From the NCBI GenBank assembly GCA_007922195.1, contig ML682067.1:6096466-6160465 (forward strand): a DNA stretch of 64,000 nucleotides. Reading direction: 5' to 3'. The notes under the pieces are model-generated. The model was not told where the DNA came from and did no database searches. It was given only the letters and a program-made list of their open reading frames with translations. The stretch comes from Podocnemis expansa (taxonomy: Eukaryota; Chordata; Testudines; Podocnemididae). Both the position numbers and the translations under genes were made by a program. Below, one piece after another: positions 12,070-23,398 of this stretch; position 1 is the first letter of the stretch, and every line of letters starts with the position of its first letter.

Positions 12070-12271
12070 AGTATGTAGTATAATGAACAAGGAGTTCTGT
12101 GGCACTTAAAAGACTAACAATTATATTTATTGCATGAGCTTTTGTGGGAGAAAAATCCCACTTCATCAGACTTGCATCCTAAGTTCCTCCATCTTCAAAG
12201 CATCAGATTAACTGATTTTTCTCCCACAAAAGTTTATGCAATAAATATAATTTTTAGTCTTTAAGTGCCAC
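12070..12271. repeat. Head-to-head pair of Penelope-like tails (first copy of duplication)
   Basis: A minus-strand tail (about 12085-12170) is followed, after a spacer of about 45 bp, by a plus-strand tail ending at GTGCCAC 12271. The catalytic-core letters are mutated in both arms. The outer sequence usually found after the tail is missing on the right because the next duplication unit starts there. Confidence 0.75.
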
Positions 12272-12289
12272 ACACAGAGCCAACCCCAG

Positions 12290-12300
12290 ACAGACAGACA

Positions 12301-12350
<50 letters not shown>

Positions 12351-12360
12351 NNNNNNNNNN

Positions 12361-12408
<48 letters not shown>
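12290..12408. repeat. (CA)n microsatellite containing a 10-N assembly gap
   Basis: The CA run starts near 12302 and resumes after N at 12351-12360. A gap of exactly 10 N is a placeholder, so the true repeat length is unknown. The repeat is probably longer than shown because the assembler failed inside it. Confidence 0.95.
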
Positions 12409-12410
<2 letters not shown>

Positions 12411-12496
12411 CCATTGATGCAGGCACTAAGCGATGTCAGCATAGCAACTCAGCTTACACCCAGCAACTTGGCTTGCACCCAGTATGTCATAAAATG

Positions 12497-12745
12497 ATCA
12501 AGGAGCCCTGTGGCACTTAAAAGTCTAACAATTACATTTATTGCATGAGCCTTTGTGGGAGAAAAATCCCACTTCATCAGACTTGCATCCTAAGTTCCTC
12601 CATCTTCAAAGCATCAGACGAACTGAATTTTCTCCCACAAAGGCTCATGCAATAAATATAATTGTTAGTCTTTAAGTGCCACAGGATCCTTCTTTGTTTT
12701 ACTGAACTAGACTAACACAGCTGCCCCTTTGGATCTTGAAAGGAT
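12497..12745. repeat. Head-to-head pair of Penelope-like tails (second copy of duplication)
   Basis: This is the same arrangement as 12070-12271, but the right arm runs on to the full family end, ACTAGACTAACACAGCTG followed by CCCCTTTGGA. The core reads CAGACGA in place of CTGATGA. Confidence 0.78.
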
Positions 12746-13358
12746 AGGATTCCACCTACCCAAGATTTTTAAACTTCTTCATTCCTGAAATAGATGAACA
12801 CCACAGTGTGAATACACAGAATATGTTGCACTCAAGTTCATGCGAATGCATCTTCGTTTCTTTCATGATAGATTGTTTAGTGTTATGTGTAAACATTCTG
12901 GTTCACAACTTCAGGAAGTGCAACAATGTTCTCTATGTAGGGTTGTAAGCAGAATCCATTGCAATAAAGTAGCAGCAACATAGCAGAAAAACATATCTGG
13001 AAATTCTGTTCTTTCAGTCTATTTTTCTCTTGTTATTCACAACATTGTATAATTGTACCCCTCCTTTTTCACTAGTCCATTATGGGCTTTGTCAGAAAAA
13101 GAAGGGAAACTACTTGCTCCAGTAAATGGCAGCCTGAATTTCCAAACTCTGCTAAAATGGTCATATGGGCAACAAAATTAATAACTACAGTAGAGGCAGG
13201 GATATCAATAAGTTCTCTGTTGATAAAAGGCTCTACAATTTCAGGAAGGGTTAAATCATAGGATCAGGAGGAATTCTTAAATAAGAAGTATGTTTAATTG
13301 AGGATTACTGTCTGGTTCTGACTAACCCGTGTGCTAGATTTTATTTGGCTAATGTCTG
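12746..13358. other. Non-coding sequence
   Basis: No gene or repeat is recognised. Confidence 0.5.
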
Positions 13359-13366
13359 ACATTGTG

Positions 13367-13559
13367 CAGGGGTTTCAAACTCAAATCACCATGATGGCCA
13401 GGCTGCATGAGGACCAGTACACTAGCTCAAGGGCTGCACCACTGAAACCTTTTCATGTAGCAATATTGCAAATACTGGTAAAAATGGTGTCATTGGGGGC
13501 CACAGAAAATAGCTTTAGAGGCTGCATGTGGCCAGTGGGCTGTGCGTTTGAGACCCCTG
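13367..13559. mobile_element. hAT-like MITE with 8-bp target duplication
   Basis: The ends are inverted: CAGGGGTTTCAAAC on the left and CAGGGGTCTCAAAC when the right end is reversed. They are flanked by ACATTGTG (13359-13366) and ACATAGTG (13560-13567), a 7 of 8 match. An 8-bp duplication with CAGGG ends is typical of hAT elements. There is no coding capacity; the 79-codon frame across it is chance. Confidence 0.8.
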
Positions 13560-13681
13560 ACATAGTGTGACAAGAACTCAAGCACTAAATCTGCCTCTCA
13601 GGCTTCCAGTGAATTTGGAGGGTAGAAAAGAAAGATATTTCTAATCTAGTTCTATTTTCTTGCTTTTTGCTAATTTACAGT

Positions 13682-13850
13682 CAGTGTTTCCTCTAAGCTG
13701 ATGATACAGCTGAGCAAGCTGTTGGATGCACTGGGGGAGCTGGCAGGCAGTAGGGAAGGGGGCCCAGTGAGAGTCAGGGAGCCAGCAGGGAACTTGCTCA
13801 GCTGCCTCCAGAACTTGCTCAGCTGCATCATCGACTTAGAGGGAACATTG
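13682..13850. mobile_element. hAT-like MITE of the CAGTGTTCCCTCTAA type
   Basis: The left end CAGTGTTTCCTCTAAGC and the reversed right end CAATGTTCCCTCTAAG form a terminal inverted repeat. Inside, two near-identical GAACTTGCTCAGCTGC pieces lie 20 bp apart near the right end. No clean target duplication is visible. Confidence 0.65.
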
Positions 13851-14049
13851 TGTTGACCTATGTAGTCTCACCTTCCTTGTACTTATCTGTCTGTCTATAT
13901 CAGTCTCTTTCTCTTTCTTTATACCTAAAATGAAAGTCATTTTGACCTGTATTGTCTCATCTTCCTTGCATTCATCTGTCTGTATACACCTCTTGGGTTT
14001 TTACCTAAATTTAAAGTAGTTTTAGGGGCATGGACTTTTTTAAAATTCT

Positions 14050-14142
14050 GTTTATACAAGGTCTAGCACAATTGGGTCCTGGTCCAAAATTATGGTTCCT
14101 GGCTGCCCTTCTCAATAATAATAATAATAATAATAATAAATA
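14050..14142 (+). repeat. Ancient LINE 3' end with (AAT)n tail
   Basis: TTATACAAGGTCTAGCACAA and a following GGGTCCTGGTCC lead into an (AAT)n tail at 14116-14142. This is the 3' end pattern of an old L2/CR1-like amniote repeat. It is related to 4680-4790. Confidence 0.45.
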
Positions 14143-14664
14143 CTTGGTTCATGCACATAGATTGCTGTAATGAATCTTTAACTGTGTATTTGTTTTTGGT
14201 ACACTTGTATCTATTTTAACATTGTTTTCACTCTCCATTACAAGGACAGACATTTTAATAGCAGCTCACTGAAATACTTCAAATGCAGTGACTCGTTGGA
14301 AACCAGTAATAGTTGTACTAAACAAAACATTCTTCTTTTCTGGCCTCAAAGTAAGAGAGACTCTGTTCATTATAACAAAAACAATGTGGGCCTATTCCTT
14401 CCACTTGGGAGGTGTCAGGCCAAACCACTACTAACGTTGATGAGTTTTGCCTGATTAAGGATTAAATCAGGACTGAATGATTTGGTTCAATAGATTTTAT
14501 TTTTTTTATTTGTATTTCAGCTCATTTCCAATAAGAGCACAGCCCACTCTCTGAGTGTCCTTGACAATCACTTAAAAATGCACTATTACAACAGACTCTG
14601 CCGAGTATGCTGCCACAATGTAAATATGTGGCAGGATTGGTGAGCCCCATCACAGAAGTTGAGC
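14143..14664. other. Non-coding sequence
   Basis: No gene is seen. The antisense CR1 begins at its right edge. Confidence 0.5.
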
Positions 14665-17600
14665 CATAGAATCATAGGGTTGGAAGGAACCTCATGAGGT
14701 CATCTAGTCCAACTCCCTGCTAAAAGCAGGCCACTCCCACTAAATCATTTCAGCCATGGTTTTGTCTAACTGAGGCCTTAAATGTTTCCAACTATGGAGA
14801 TTCCACCTCTTCCCTACATAACCCATTCCAACGCTTCACCACCCTCTTAGTGAGAACGTTTTTCCTAATATCCAACCTCCACTGCCCCAGCTACAGCTTG
14901 AAACCATTGATCCTTGTTCTGTCCTCTTTTACTACTGAGAACAGCCTAGCTCCCTCATCAAGTAGTTGAAGGTTGCTATCAAATCTCCCCCCAGTCTTCC
15001 CTTCTGCTGACTAAATAAGTCAAGTTCCTTCAGTCTCTCCTTGTAAGTCATGTGCTTCAACCCCCTAATCATTTTCATTGCCCTTCACTGGACTCATTCG
15101 AATTTGTCAACATCCTTTATGTGGAGTGGGGCCCAAAACTGGATGCGGTATTCCAGATGCGGCCTCAACAGTGTCGAATGGGGGGACTAAGCACATTCCA
15201 AGATCTGCTGGCAACACTCCTACTGATGTAGGCCAATATGCCTTTGGCCTTTTTGACAACAAGAGCACAATGTTGACTCATATCCAGCTTCCCATCCACC
15301 CTATCCCCCACATCCTTTTCTGTAGTGCTGCTACTTAGCCAATTGATCCCCCACCTGTAGCAGTACATGGGATTTTGCTGTCCTAAGTGCAGGACTTTGC
15401 ACTTGCCCTTGTAAAACCTCCTGAGATTTCATTTGGCCCAATGCTCCAATTTGTCTATGCCTCCCTGAATCCTATCCCTGCCCTTCAGGGTGTTTACCAT
15501 TCTCCCCAGCTTGGTGTCATCTGTGAATTTACTGAGCATGCAATCTATTTCATCATCCAGCTCCTTAATGAAGATGTTGAACAGAACTGGCCCCAGGACT
15601 GACTCCTGGGGTATGTCATTAGTTACTGGTTGCCAACTAGACATTGAGCCACTGATCCCTACATGCTAAGCCCAAAGATCTAGTCTGCTTTCTATCCACT
15701 TTACAGTCCATTCATGCAAACCATACTTTCTTAACTTCCGACAAGAATGCTGTGGGAAAGTGTATCAAAAGCTTTCCCAATTCAGGTATATCACATCTTC
15801 AGGTTGGTCAGGCACAATTTACCCTTGGTGAATCCATGCTGACTATTCCTGATCACTCTATTTTCCTCTTGGTGTTTCAGAATGGATTCTTTGAGGACCT
15901 GCTCCATGATTTTTCCAGGGATTGTGGTGACACTGATTGCTGTGTTGTTCTCCAGGTCCTCCTTTTTACCTTTCTAGAAGATAGGCACTTTATTTGCCTT
16001 TTCCCAATCATTTGGGACCTCCCCCATTTGCCACGAGTTTTCAAAGATAATGGTTAGCAGCTGTGCAATCACATCGGCCAATTACCTCAGCACCCTCAGA
16101 TGCAGTTCATCTGTCCCCATACACTTGTGCACATCCAACTTCCCTAAGTAGTCCCTAACCTGACCATCCGTCAGTGAGGCATGCTCTCCTTTTCTCCATT
16201 CTGTGTTGTCCAGTGTAGTCTCCTGGGAGCTGACCCTGCCTGTGAAGACTGAGGTAAAAAAAACCAACATTGAGTACTTTAGCCTTTTCTGTATCATATG
16301 CTACAAGGACACCTGCCCCATTCCGTCAGGGACCTACACCATCCCTGATCCTCTTCTTCTTACTGATATACTTGAAGAACCCCTTCCCATTATCCTTCAC
16401 ATCTTTTGCTAGCTGCAACTCTAACTGCCCTTTGGCCTCTGTGATTTTATCCCTGCAAGCCTGAGCAATATCTTTATATGCCTCCCTAGTCAGCTATTCA
16501 AGCTTCCACTTCTTATCAGCTTCCCCTTTGTGTTTCAGCTCACCATAGAGCTGCTAAGCCACATCGGGCACTTTACATATTTGCTGTTCTTTTTGCACAT
16601 CAGAATGGTATCTTCCTGTGCCTTTAGCAGGGATTCTTTAAAATACAGCCAGCTCTCTTGGACACCTTTTCCCTTCAGATTAGCCTTTCAAGCGATCCTG
16701 CCCATGAGTTCCCTGAGGGAGCCAAAATCTGCTTTTCTGAAGTCCAGATTCTGTGTTCTGTGTCTTTCCTTTCTTCCTTTGATCAGGATCTTGAACTCTA
16801 CCATCTCAGGGTCAATGCTGCCCAGGTTGCCGTTCACCTCTACTTTCCTGATCAGTTCTTCTCTGTTTGTGAGCTGCAGGTCAAGAGGTGGAAGATACCT
16901 AGCTGGTTCCTCCAGCATTTGTAGCAGGAAGTTGTCTTCAATGCTCTCCAAGAACTTTCTGGATTGTCTTTGCACTGCTGAATTGCCCTCCCAGCAGATG
17001 TCATGGTAATTGAAGTCGCCTATGAGAACCGGGGACCATGATCTGGAAACTTCTGCTAGTTGTCCACAGAAAGCCTCATCCACCTCATCCTTCTGGTTTG
17101 GTGGTCTATAACAGACTCCCAGCATGACATCATCCTTGTTGCACTCTCCTCTAAACTTAACCCAGAGAGTTTCAACAGGTTTGTCTCTGCTTTCATAATG
17201 GAGCTCTAAAAAGTCATAGAGATCTTTTACATATAGTGCTACTCCTCCAACTTTTCTTCCCTGCCTGTCCTTCCCAAACAATTTATATCCATCCATGGTA
17301 GTGCTTCAGTCATGGAAGCTGTCCCACCACATGTCAGTTATTCCAATTACATCAAAGTTCCTTGTCTGTGCCAGTACTACCAATTCTTCTTGCTTATTTC
17401 CCAGGCTCCTTGCATTTGTGTACAGGCACCAACATACCAGACCAATTGCCCTACATTCCCCTGCAGATTGTCTCCCTTGTTGCATCTTCCTCCTCGGGTT
17501 TTCTCCCCATGTCCTCCTTCCCTACTCACCTCAAGTATTAGGGCTTCATTAGGACACCTAAGACTGATTTGATTGCTCCCCCTCAGTTCTGACTAGGGTC

Positions 17601-17720
17601 TCTTTTATCCCTGTTCTTACAGCGCCAGCTCCCTGCAAGTTCCATCTCTTCCCCCAGGTCTCCCTTATTGTGTGTTACCTGTGGACTTTGGTCACCTTCC
17701 CTCTTCCAACCTAGTCACTC
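14665..17720 (-). mobile_element. CR1 LINE retrotransposon, antisense, 5'-truncated
   Basis: The 3' end lies at the left, with the usual CR1 terminus read backwards (AGAATCATAGGGTTGGAAGG). Moving right come the 3' untranslated part, the reverse transcriptase, the linker, the endonuclease, and at 17400-17720 the sequence just upstream of ORF2. CR1 copies by target-primed reverse transcription and is usually 5'-truncated, as here; ORF1 is not recognisable. At about 3 kb it is the longest LINE copy in the window. Confidence 0.93.
14950..17405 (-). pseudogene. CR1 ORF2 (endonuclease-reverse transcriptase) pseudogene
   Basis: ORF2 proteins nick the target and copy the element RNA into DNA. Reading on minus, the APE-type endonuclease runs from about 17405 to 16690: VIGITDMWWDS, GVALYV, GVCYRPPNQK, VLIGDFNYHDICW and LDLQLTNREEL. 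A stop lies just before MDGYKL. The motif that should read SDHEMVEF instead reads SIDPEMVEF, so the catalytic His is gone. The linker at 16082-16297 (FFTSVFTG) is in another frame. Reverse transcriptase pieces follow at 15429-15644, with SVLGPVLFNIFI and the catalytic FTDDTKL (normally FADD), and at 15165-15368, with EKDVGDRVDGKLDMSQ. Several frame changes and stops make it non-functional. The 159-codon frame on + at 16530-17009 is its shadow. Confidence 0.93.
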
Positions 17721-17825
17721 TGGGAAAGTGGGGAAAAGCCATTGAGTCAATTCTACCATGATAGGCTGTCTTTTGGGATGAGATAGTAGGGAGGTCAAAG
17801 TTGCTGGGGCTGCCCTTCTCTTCAG

Positions 17826-17975
17826 AGTAATGCGGACTAATGGTCAGAGTCAGTTAGCAGCAATCTGATCAGGGCAATGTGGCCTAGTAGCCAGTCAATA
17901 AATCAATCCTTTAATCAGGAGAGTGTGACCCAGTGGTCAGAATCAGAAAGGTGGTCCTGTAATCAGGGTAACACA
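17826..17975. repeat. Three diverged tandem repeats of about 48 bp
   Basis: Three units share a pattern like GTGGCCTAGTGGTCAG...TCCTGTAATCAGGG: 17826-17876, 17877-17923 and 17924-17972. I recognise the pattern as part of a larger reptile repeat, possibly an LTR element, but no ends or coding parts are visible. Confidence 0.5.
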
Positions 17976-19088
17976 AATACCAGAAAATATATTTTAAATA
18001 TCCTTTCAAAATCCCAATAATCTACACAGTAGTATTTCCCAGCCCTGCCAGCTAGGCCTTGGAGAGAGCTATGGAGATTAATGAACTTGGACTATTCTGA
18101 TCAACGGGTATAGGTAACTCCAGGCTTTTAAAGGACAAGGCTTTAACTGAGACCAAGCTCTGCATGTATCTTTATCAAGTTGCAATCTTAATTTTGAATG
18201 TACAACTTGTTTGCGGTCTCTGTCCTCTTATTTCAGTGCTGAGCTGGAATTCCCAGGGACAGTGGCACAGGGCTAACAACAGAGGATTGTTAAACTTTTA
18301 TTGAATAGAAGTACCCTACACAAGAAACTGGTTCCTATACAGGTGAACTAGTTTATTAGAGATGACATCGTCTGGTGGCAAAGACATCTAGTAAGTATAA
18401 GGCTGGTTAAGAGGTCACATGACAGAGTAGACTAAAGGATTTTGAAAGGACAGCAATAGCTCTATTTTGGCCATTTTTATCAGCTTAAGTTGAAAGGAGC
18501 TGCTGAAGGAATCTGATGAGATGTGAAGGGGACCTGGCCTACCTCAGAAAAGACAGATTCCCAGAAAGGTAAGTTGGAGTGGAGGGCATTGAATTTGGGA
18601 TTTTTTTTCCTAAATGATCTATGGTCTCTTTTTCTTTACCTCTTACTTAAACAATATTCAAATAAGAAACCTTCTGCTAAGCTTATTTGTTGCTTTCTCA
18701 CATGTCTCAAGAGATAAACTTTAAACAGAAGGCTCACACCTTCAGTGGAATTCTGGGAAATGTGCAAGGTGCACTAGTGGGGATGACAGTACTATTTGAG
18801 GTTGAGTCAGTTGGACAGTAGCATTCCCACTGCTAAGTTGGGTGTCAAACACAAAAAACTACCCTGTGAGTGTGAACCTCAAATTCTACCTAGCCACAGA
18901 AAACCAAACATGCGTGGAATTTAATCTTTGGATCACCTCACAGCAGTGGCAAGTGTCCAGCTCAACCAGCTTTGTAACTGTTTTTTTTTTAAAAAAAGCA
19001 TGTAAAACCCATCCTGTACTTAGCCACTGCAGTACCTACAGCATTAGATAAACTTGTGCAAAGAAACCTGGCTGGATAATGAGGCCCA
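17976..19088. other. Non-coding sequence
   Basis: No gene or named repeat is seen. The 64- and 69-codon frames have no recognisable domain. Confidence 0.5.
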
Positions 19089-19243
19089 TCTTCAAAGCAT
19101 CTGACAAAGTGGGATTTTCTCCCATGACAGCTCATGAGAAAAATAAGTCTGTTAGTCTGTCTTTAAGTGCCACAGGACTCCTTGCTTTTGTTTTTGTTTT
19201 TGTTTTTTCTGGACTAGACTAACACAGCTGCGCCTTTGGAACT
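19089..19243 (+). repeat. Penelope-like tail
   Basis: A plus-strand tail with the full outer end (ACTAGACTAACACAGCTG, CCTTTGGAAC). The core letters have decayed: CTGACAA for CTGATGA and GACA for GAAA. A (TTTTTG)n stretch lies between the tail and the outer end. Confidence 0.75.
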
Positions 19244-19436
19244 TTGTTGAATGCTATACCAGCTTCAGCTTCTGAATGGATTTAAGATGTAGCCAGCAAA
19301 TTACAATACTATAATTACAAGGTAACAATGGAACAGTTATTCTCATACACTTTATTTTTCAAAATTCTGCTATGTATAGTTAATGTGATATTCGACCTAG
19401 GTCCTCCCCAATGTACAGACAAATAAATAAGTGTAA

Positions 19437-19592
19437 AAAAATCAAGGAGTCCTGTGGCACTTAAAAACTAACAGATTTATTTATTGTATGAGCTTTCATG
19501 GGAGAAAATCCCACTTTGTTGGTCGTTAAGTGCCACCGGACTCCTTGCTTTTTTTCCTTTACTAGATTAACATGGATGCCCCTTTGGAACTT
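19437..19592. repeat. Head-to-head pair of Penelope-like tails, right arm internally deleted
   Basis: The left minus-strand tail reaches the hairpin (GGGAGAAAATCCCACTTTG). The right arm then jumps straight to TCGTTAAGTGCCACCGG and the outer end. The inner part of the second arm is missing. Confidence 0.72.
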
Positions 19593-19601
19593 GGCATAAA
19601 T

Positions 19602-19603
<2 letters not shown>

Positions 19604-19651
<48 letters not shown>
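19604..19651. repeat. (GT)24 microsatellite
   Basis: An uninterrupted GT run directly follows the PLE tail pair. Confidence 0.95.
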
Positions 19652-19653
<2 letters not shown>

Positions 19654-20344
19654 GGGACTGAAAGACACTGAACAAAACAGTATATATGATGGAAGCCATG
19701 AAATTTAGTTCATGCCAGTGGGTGTTGTTGCACCATTAGTTCCAGGGCCTGTATAATTAATGAACATTCTGATCCCAAGGCCAATGTATTTCTTCCTGCC
19801 TGCTCTGCTTGCTACACATGTGGGCTGGTAGCACAAGATGAAATATGGGGCATTCCCTATATTTTTAAAGCATTTTGTTGTATCATGTTCTGGCATAATC
19901 TGAGAGATCAAATCCACTTTGATGCAATGAGACACAACAGAAATGTGTTTTCCTAAACCCAGAACAAATGTCTTACTTTGGAAGTGGATTTAGGAGTGGT
20001 TATGTGAAATAGTTTATGGATCCAGGGAAATTGTTCTTCCTTGGTGAAATTTAGTTCTGTACAGCACAACAACATAAGGCTTATCCTTAAGCCTTTAGGG
20101 ACTGAAGTGTTATATGGTTTATGTTGGCCTTCTTCATAGAGCTCTGTTTCAACTGCTGTGCATTTCTGTTTGTGATATCTTCTGGAAATTTCTGTAAGAA
20201 AATATAATTACTGATATTAGAAAGAGATCTGAACTGATTCATCCTTTACTTCATCATCCTCTGCAGTTGTTCTCTTCCTGCCTGGCAATTTATCTTCAGC
20301 TCCTGTGTTTAGGGCATATTGAAGTCTACTGAAACATTCTTGTG
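19652..20344. other. Non-coding sequence
   Basis: No gene is seen. A 76-codon minus frame at 19705-19935 has no recognisable domain. Confidence 0.5.
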
Positions 20345-20565
20345 CCTTCCGAATCACAGAAAACTAGGGTTAGAAGGGACCTCAGAAGGTCATATAGTCC
20401 AACCTCCTCCTCAAAGCAGGATGAACTGCAACTAAATCATCCGAGCTAGGGCTTTGTCAAGCCGTGCCTTAAAAACCTGTAAGGATGGAGAGTCTGTCAC
20501 CTTCCTAGGTAAGCCATCCCAGTGCTTAACCACCCACCTAGTGAAAAAACGTGTTCCAATATAAA
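20345..20565 (-). repeat. CR1 3'-end fragment
   Basis: The reversed CR1 terminus (TAGGGTTAGAAGGGACCTCA) is followed by the usual 3' untranslated sequence, including GGGCTTTGTCAAGCC and CCCAGTGCTTAACCACC. It carries no coding part. Confidence 0.85.
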
Positions 20566-20810
20566 GAAACCTGCACATGTAAAACTGGTGTTGCACTGTA
20601 AGCTTTCAAGGAGTTAATTTGTAGATTTTACACTCACAAATGATACATTTCAAGAGGTAGGAAGATCTTTGATACCATCATATATCTCACATCTTGCTAG
20701 GTTTTGACACAGACCAGATAAGACTGAGAAAGTCATGCAGATATCAAAAGAGATTCCCCCGTCTGTAAACAATCAAGGAAAGAATGACAACTGTCCCGTG
20801 TGATGTCAAG

Positions 20811-21003
20811 TTCCAAAGGGGTTGCTGTGTTAATCTAGTTCAGCAAAACAAGCAAGGAGTCTTGTGGCACTTAAAGACTGACAAATGTATTTATCACATG
20901 AGTTTCATGATCTTCAAAGTGTCTGACAAAGTGGGATTTTCCCCTATGAAAGCTCATATGATAAATACATTTGTTAGTTTTTAAGTGCCACAGGACTTCT
21001 TAC
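20811..21003. repeat. Head-to-head pair of Penelope-like tails
   Basis: The left arm is antisense, starting with the outer end GGTTGCTGTGTTAATCTAG. The right arm is sense. The junction lies in the CTTCAAAGTGTCTGAC segment, as in the other pairs. The right arm keeps GAAA but has CTGACAA. Confidence 0.78.
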
Positions 21004-23330
21004 TCATTGAGTTTTTACTGAGTAATTCACAGATAAGTTAACAGGGGTGTGGCTATATCTGTGGGTCTTGCCTTTTTCCTGTGTGTTGGAGACAACTGAG
21101 AAATCACGCAGATATGCAGCTCTATTCCTGAAACAGTCAACACTACTTGAAAGATGTTATCAATCACTTCTGAGTCATATCTAATAAAATATGTTTTTCA
21201 ATCAGAACCATGCATGTTCATTACTCATACTTACACCACAGTGTGACAATAGTCACTATATTTTAACAGGTATGCCATGCAGGGTCTGAAAACAATCTAG
21301 TTATTCTACCTGTCCATGTACAGATACACACATGCTGGCAGCTATCAGCTAGCTGTGATTATCAGCTACTTTTATGCAAAGGAACACTGAGTGTGGATCA
21401 TTCCATTATCATTATGGAAATCAAGTGGAGAGTGGGTTGATGAGTCTGTTCTATCTGCAAACAAGTTAGGTTATAGAGCTGCAACATAAGAAGTTAAAAG
21501 CATCTCTTTTCAAGTTGCTTGGAACAGGAGTGTATTCAACCATTACAATGATTTGACATTTATTTAAACCTTTCCTGGAGTCACTGTTGTGTAAAACATT
21601 CAAGCTTTCATACCCTGAGAGTTATGGGCATTAAAAAAAAAAAAAAAAAAAAGGTTATTCCCTCCTCTGCTACCTGTAGTTGTTGTATGTTTTCTTTCAT
21701 GTCTGAGGTTGTATATTTGCATTACTTCTGCAAAATAGATACATCCTAAACCTTTAAGCCTTAATTATCCATTTGTCTTTGAAAGAAATTAGGCATTATC
21801 TGAAGAATATGATTAAAGAAAAGGTTCTATATTTTGAATGTAAACATAATTGTATAGGAGGGGATATCAAAATGCAGCTAAAAATCAAAACTTCCCAAAT
21901 GCAATGCTAACTTGTTACTCATGAGCTTTAGGTTGGGGAACATAGTGGTTCCCAGAGGTGGTTGCTCATTCACACATCATCACTAACCTCAGGATCTTAC
22001 ACAGAAGCATTGGGTTTGTAGTGTCATTTCATGTAGTGTTTTCATTGTCTCTTGATCGCCAAATGAAACACAATAATAATAGTCCCTGGCCATTCAGGTT
22101 TGGTGTCTTTAATCCAGAGGGTGGCAATGAAACAAAGAAATGTTAAAAAAAGGAGAGAAATGACAGCATGGGTTGTACTTGACAAAATATCACCTGCCCA
22201 CAACAGCTGTTTAAATGATTGTAGTAAAGATGTCATCAGCATAAAAACAAAACAAAACAAAAACAAAAAACCCCAAACCCACAAACAGGCCTTTTTCCTA
22301 ATCACCATCTGAAATACGTTAATGGAGAAAATGGCTAAAAGATCCCAACATTGTGAGGAGTCAAATGTGCAGAGGATACAGTCTTGGCACAAAAGCTGCT
22401 TTACCAACAATTATCCATAAACAAATTACCGGCAGATTGTCAGAGTTCATTCTGATTGTTTCTAACTTTTTATTTCTCTATATTCTATAATATGTCCTGT
22501 CATGCACCTTTCTGTAGTATCTATTTTTTTTGCAGGCCCCCCAACTCGCATGTGTGTCAAATTTAATGTGCATATATACTTACATGTAAGCATAAATCAA
22601 GGTTTAATACCTAGTTTAGATCCAGGGCCCATACAAATAAATAAAACAGTTCCCATAGACTTCAGTGGACCCTGGAATCAGGCCTTTTCTGGCATTTATT
22701 GGAGTTGATGACTGTGCAGGTTGGGTGATGCCCTTTTGAAAATCTGTTCTACCTCTCAGATGAATACAAGTACAAAGACGTTTTAGCTGGTGTTCAGTTA
22801 AACTCCCCTAAATTTAGTATCTGTCACTGGATTCTTGTAAAGTAAGTTCAGATGTGCTTTTGGGAGTGAGAAGAATTATTTACTTTGTGAAATTATGTAA
22901 GCCAAAAATAATTTCTTCTATTTCCTCTATCATTAACTGTATGCTTGCTGTGCAGCTCTTTGGAGACATAGATTCCTTGCTATTTGGAGAAGGGATTTTT
23001 AACTGGAACAGAAACTGTGAAAATGATATTACAACAGAATAATCTGCTTACTAACATGACAATTTGATTTTACAACACAGCTTCTCTAGGGCCATTTTGT
23101 CACTATACTGAATTCTTTAAATGTTGGCATTCTCTTTAAAGCTTAAGAAACAAGTAATATCGAGGTGACTTCTTTTTATTAAATTGCAACCTGCAGCCTA
23201 AGCATATGCAGAATATTTTTCTTTAAATTAAAACCTAGCTTTCACTCATGAAATAAAATTGAAAGCCTAGTTATGCCAGCCTACTTAGCTCAGTCCTGCC
23301 TTTGGGGCAGTGAAAAATAAAGTAGAATTA
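21004..23330. other. Non-coding sequence
   Basis: No gene is seen. A 20-A run lies at 21633-21652. Positions 22618-22692 (CCCATAGACTTCAGTGG, then GGAATCAGGCC) resemble an old palindromic amniote repeat that I cannot name. Frames of 60-122 codons show no domain. Confidence 0.5.
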
Positions 23331-23398
23331 TGCCCATGAAGGCTTATGCGATAAATAAATGTGTTAGTCTTTAAAAGTGCCACAGGATGCCCTGTTTA
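23331..23398 (+). repeat. Short Penelope-like tail fragment
   Basis: GGCTTATGCGATAAATAAAT, TTAGTCTTTAAAAGTGCC and the start of the outer segment are present. The hairpin half is missing. Confidence 0.65.

Larger units (their letters stand above)
11850..12682. repeat. Tandem segmental duplication (unit about 420 bp)
   Basis: The block 11850-12271 (CA-rich repeat, then a short unique piece, then an inverted pair of PLE tails) is repeated as 12272-12682. Shared unique landmarks are AGAGCCATTGATGCA (12015 and 12407) and GATGTCAGCATAGCAACT. The first copy ends at GTGCCAC exactly where the second begins with CACAGAGCC. The second copy carries a small extra internal repeat near 12445-12475. Confidence 0.8.

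Noticed and set aside
11509..12442. Cys/Val-rich or Thr/His-rich proteins
   Set aside because: They are translations of the CA dinucleotide repeat.
11840..12690. CRISPR-like repeat-spacer array
   Set aside because: The repeats are microsatellites and a tandem duplication in vertebrate DNA; there are no regular spacers.
12070..12745. Tail palindromes as rho-independent terminators or attachment sites
   Set aside because: This is eukaryotic DNA and the palindromes are pairs of dispersed retroelement tails found at many sites.
16530..17009. 159-codon open frame on plus
   Set aside because: It is antisense to the CR1 endonuclease.
19437..19592. tRNA gene near the outer ends (GTTAGTC / GACTAACAC)
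   Set aside because: The outer ends have A-box-like letters but no cloverleaf, anticodon arm or full B box that I can fold.
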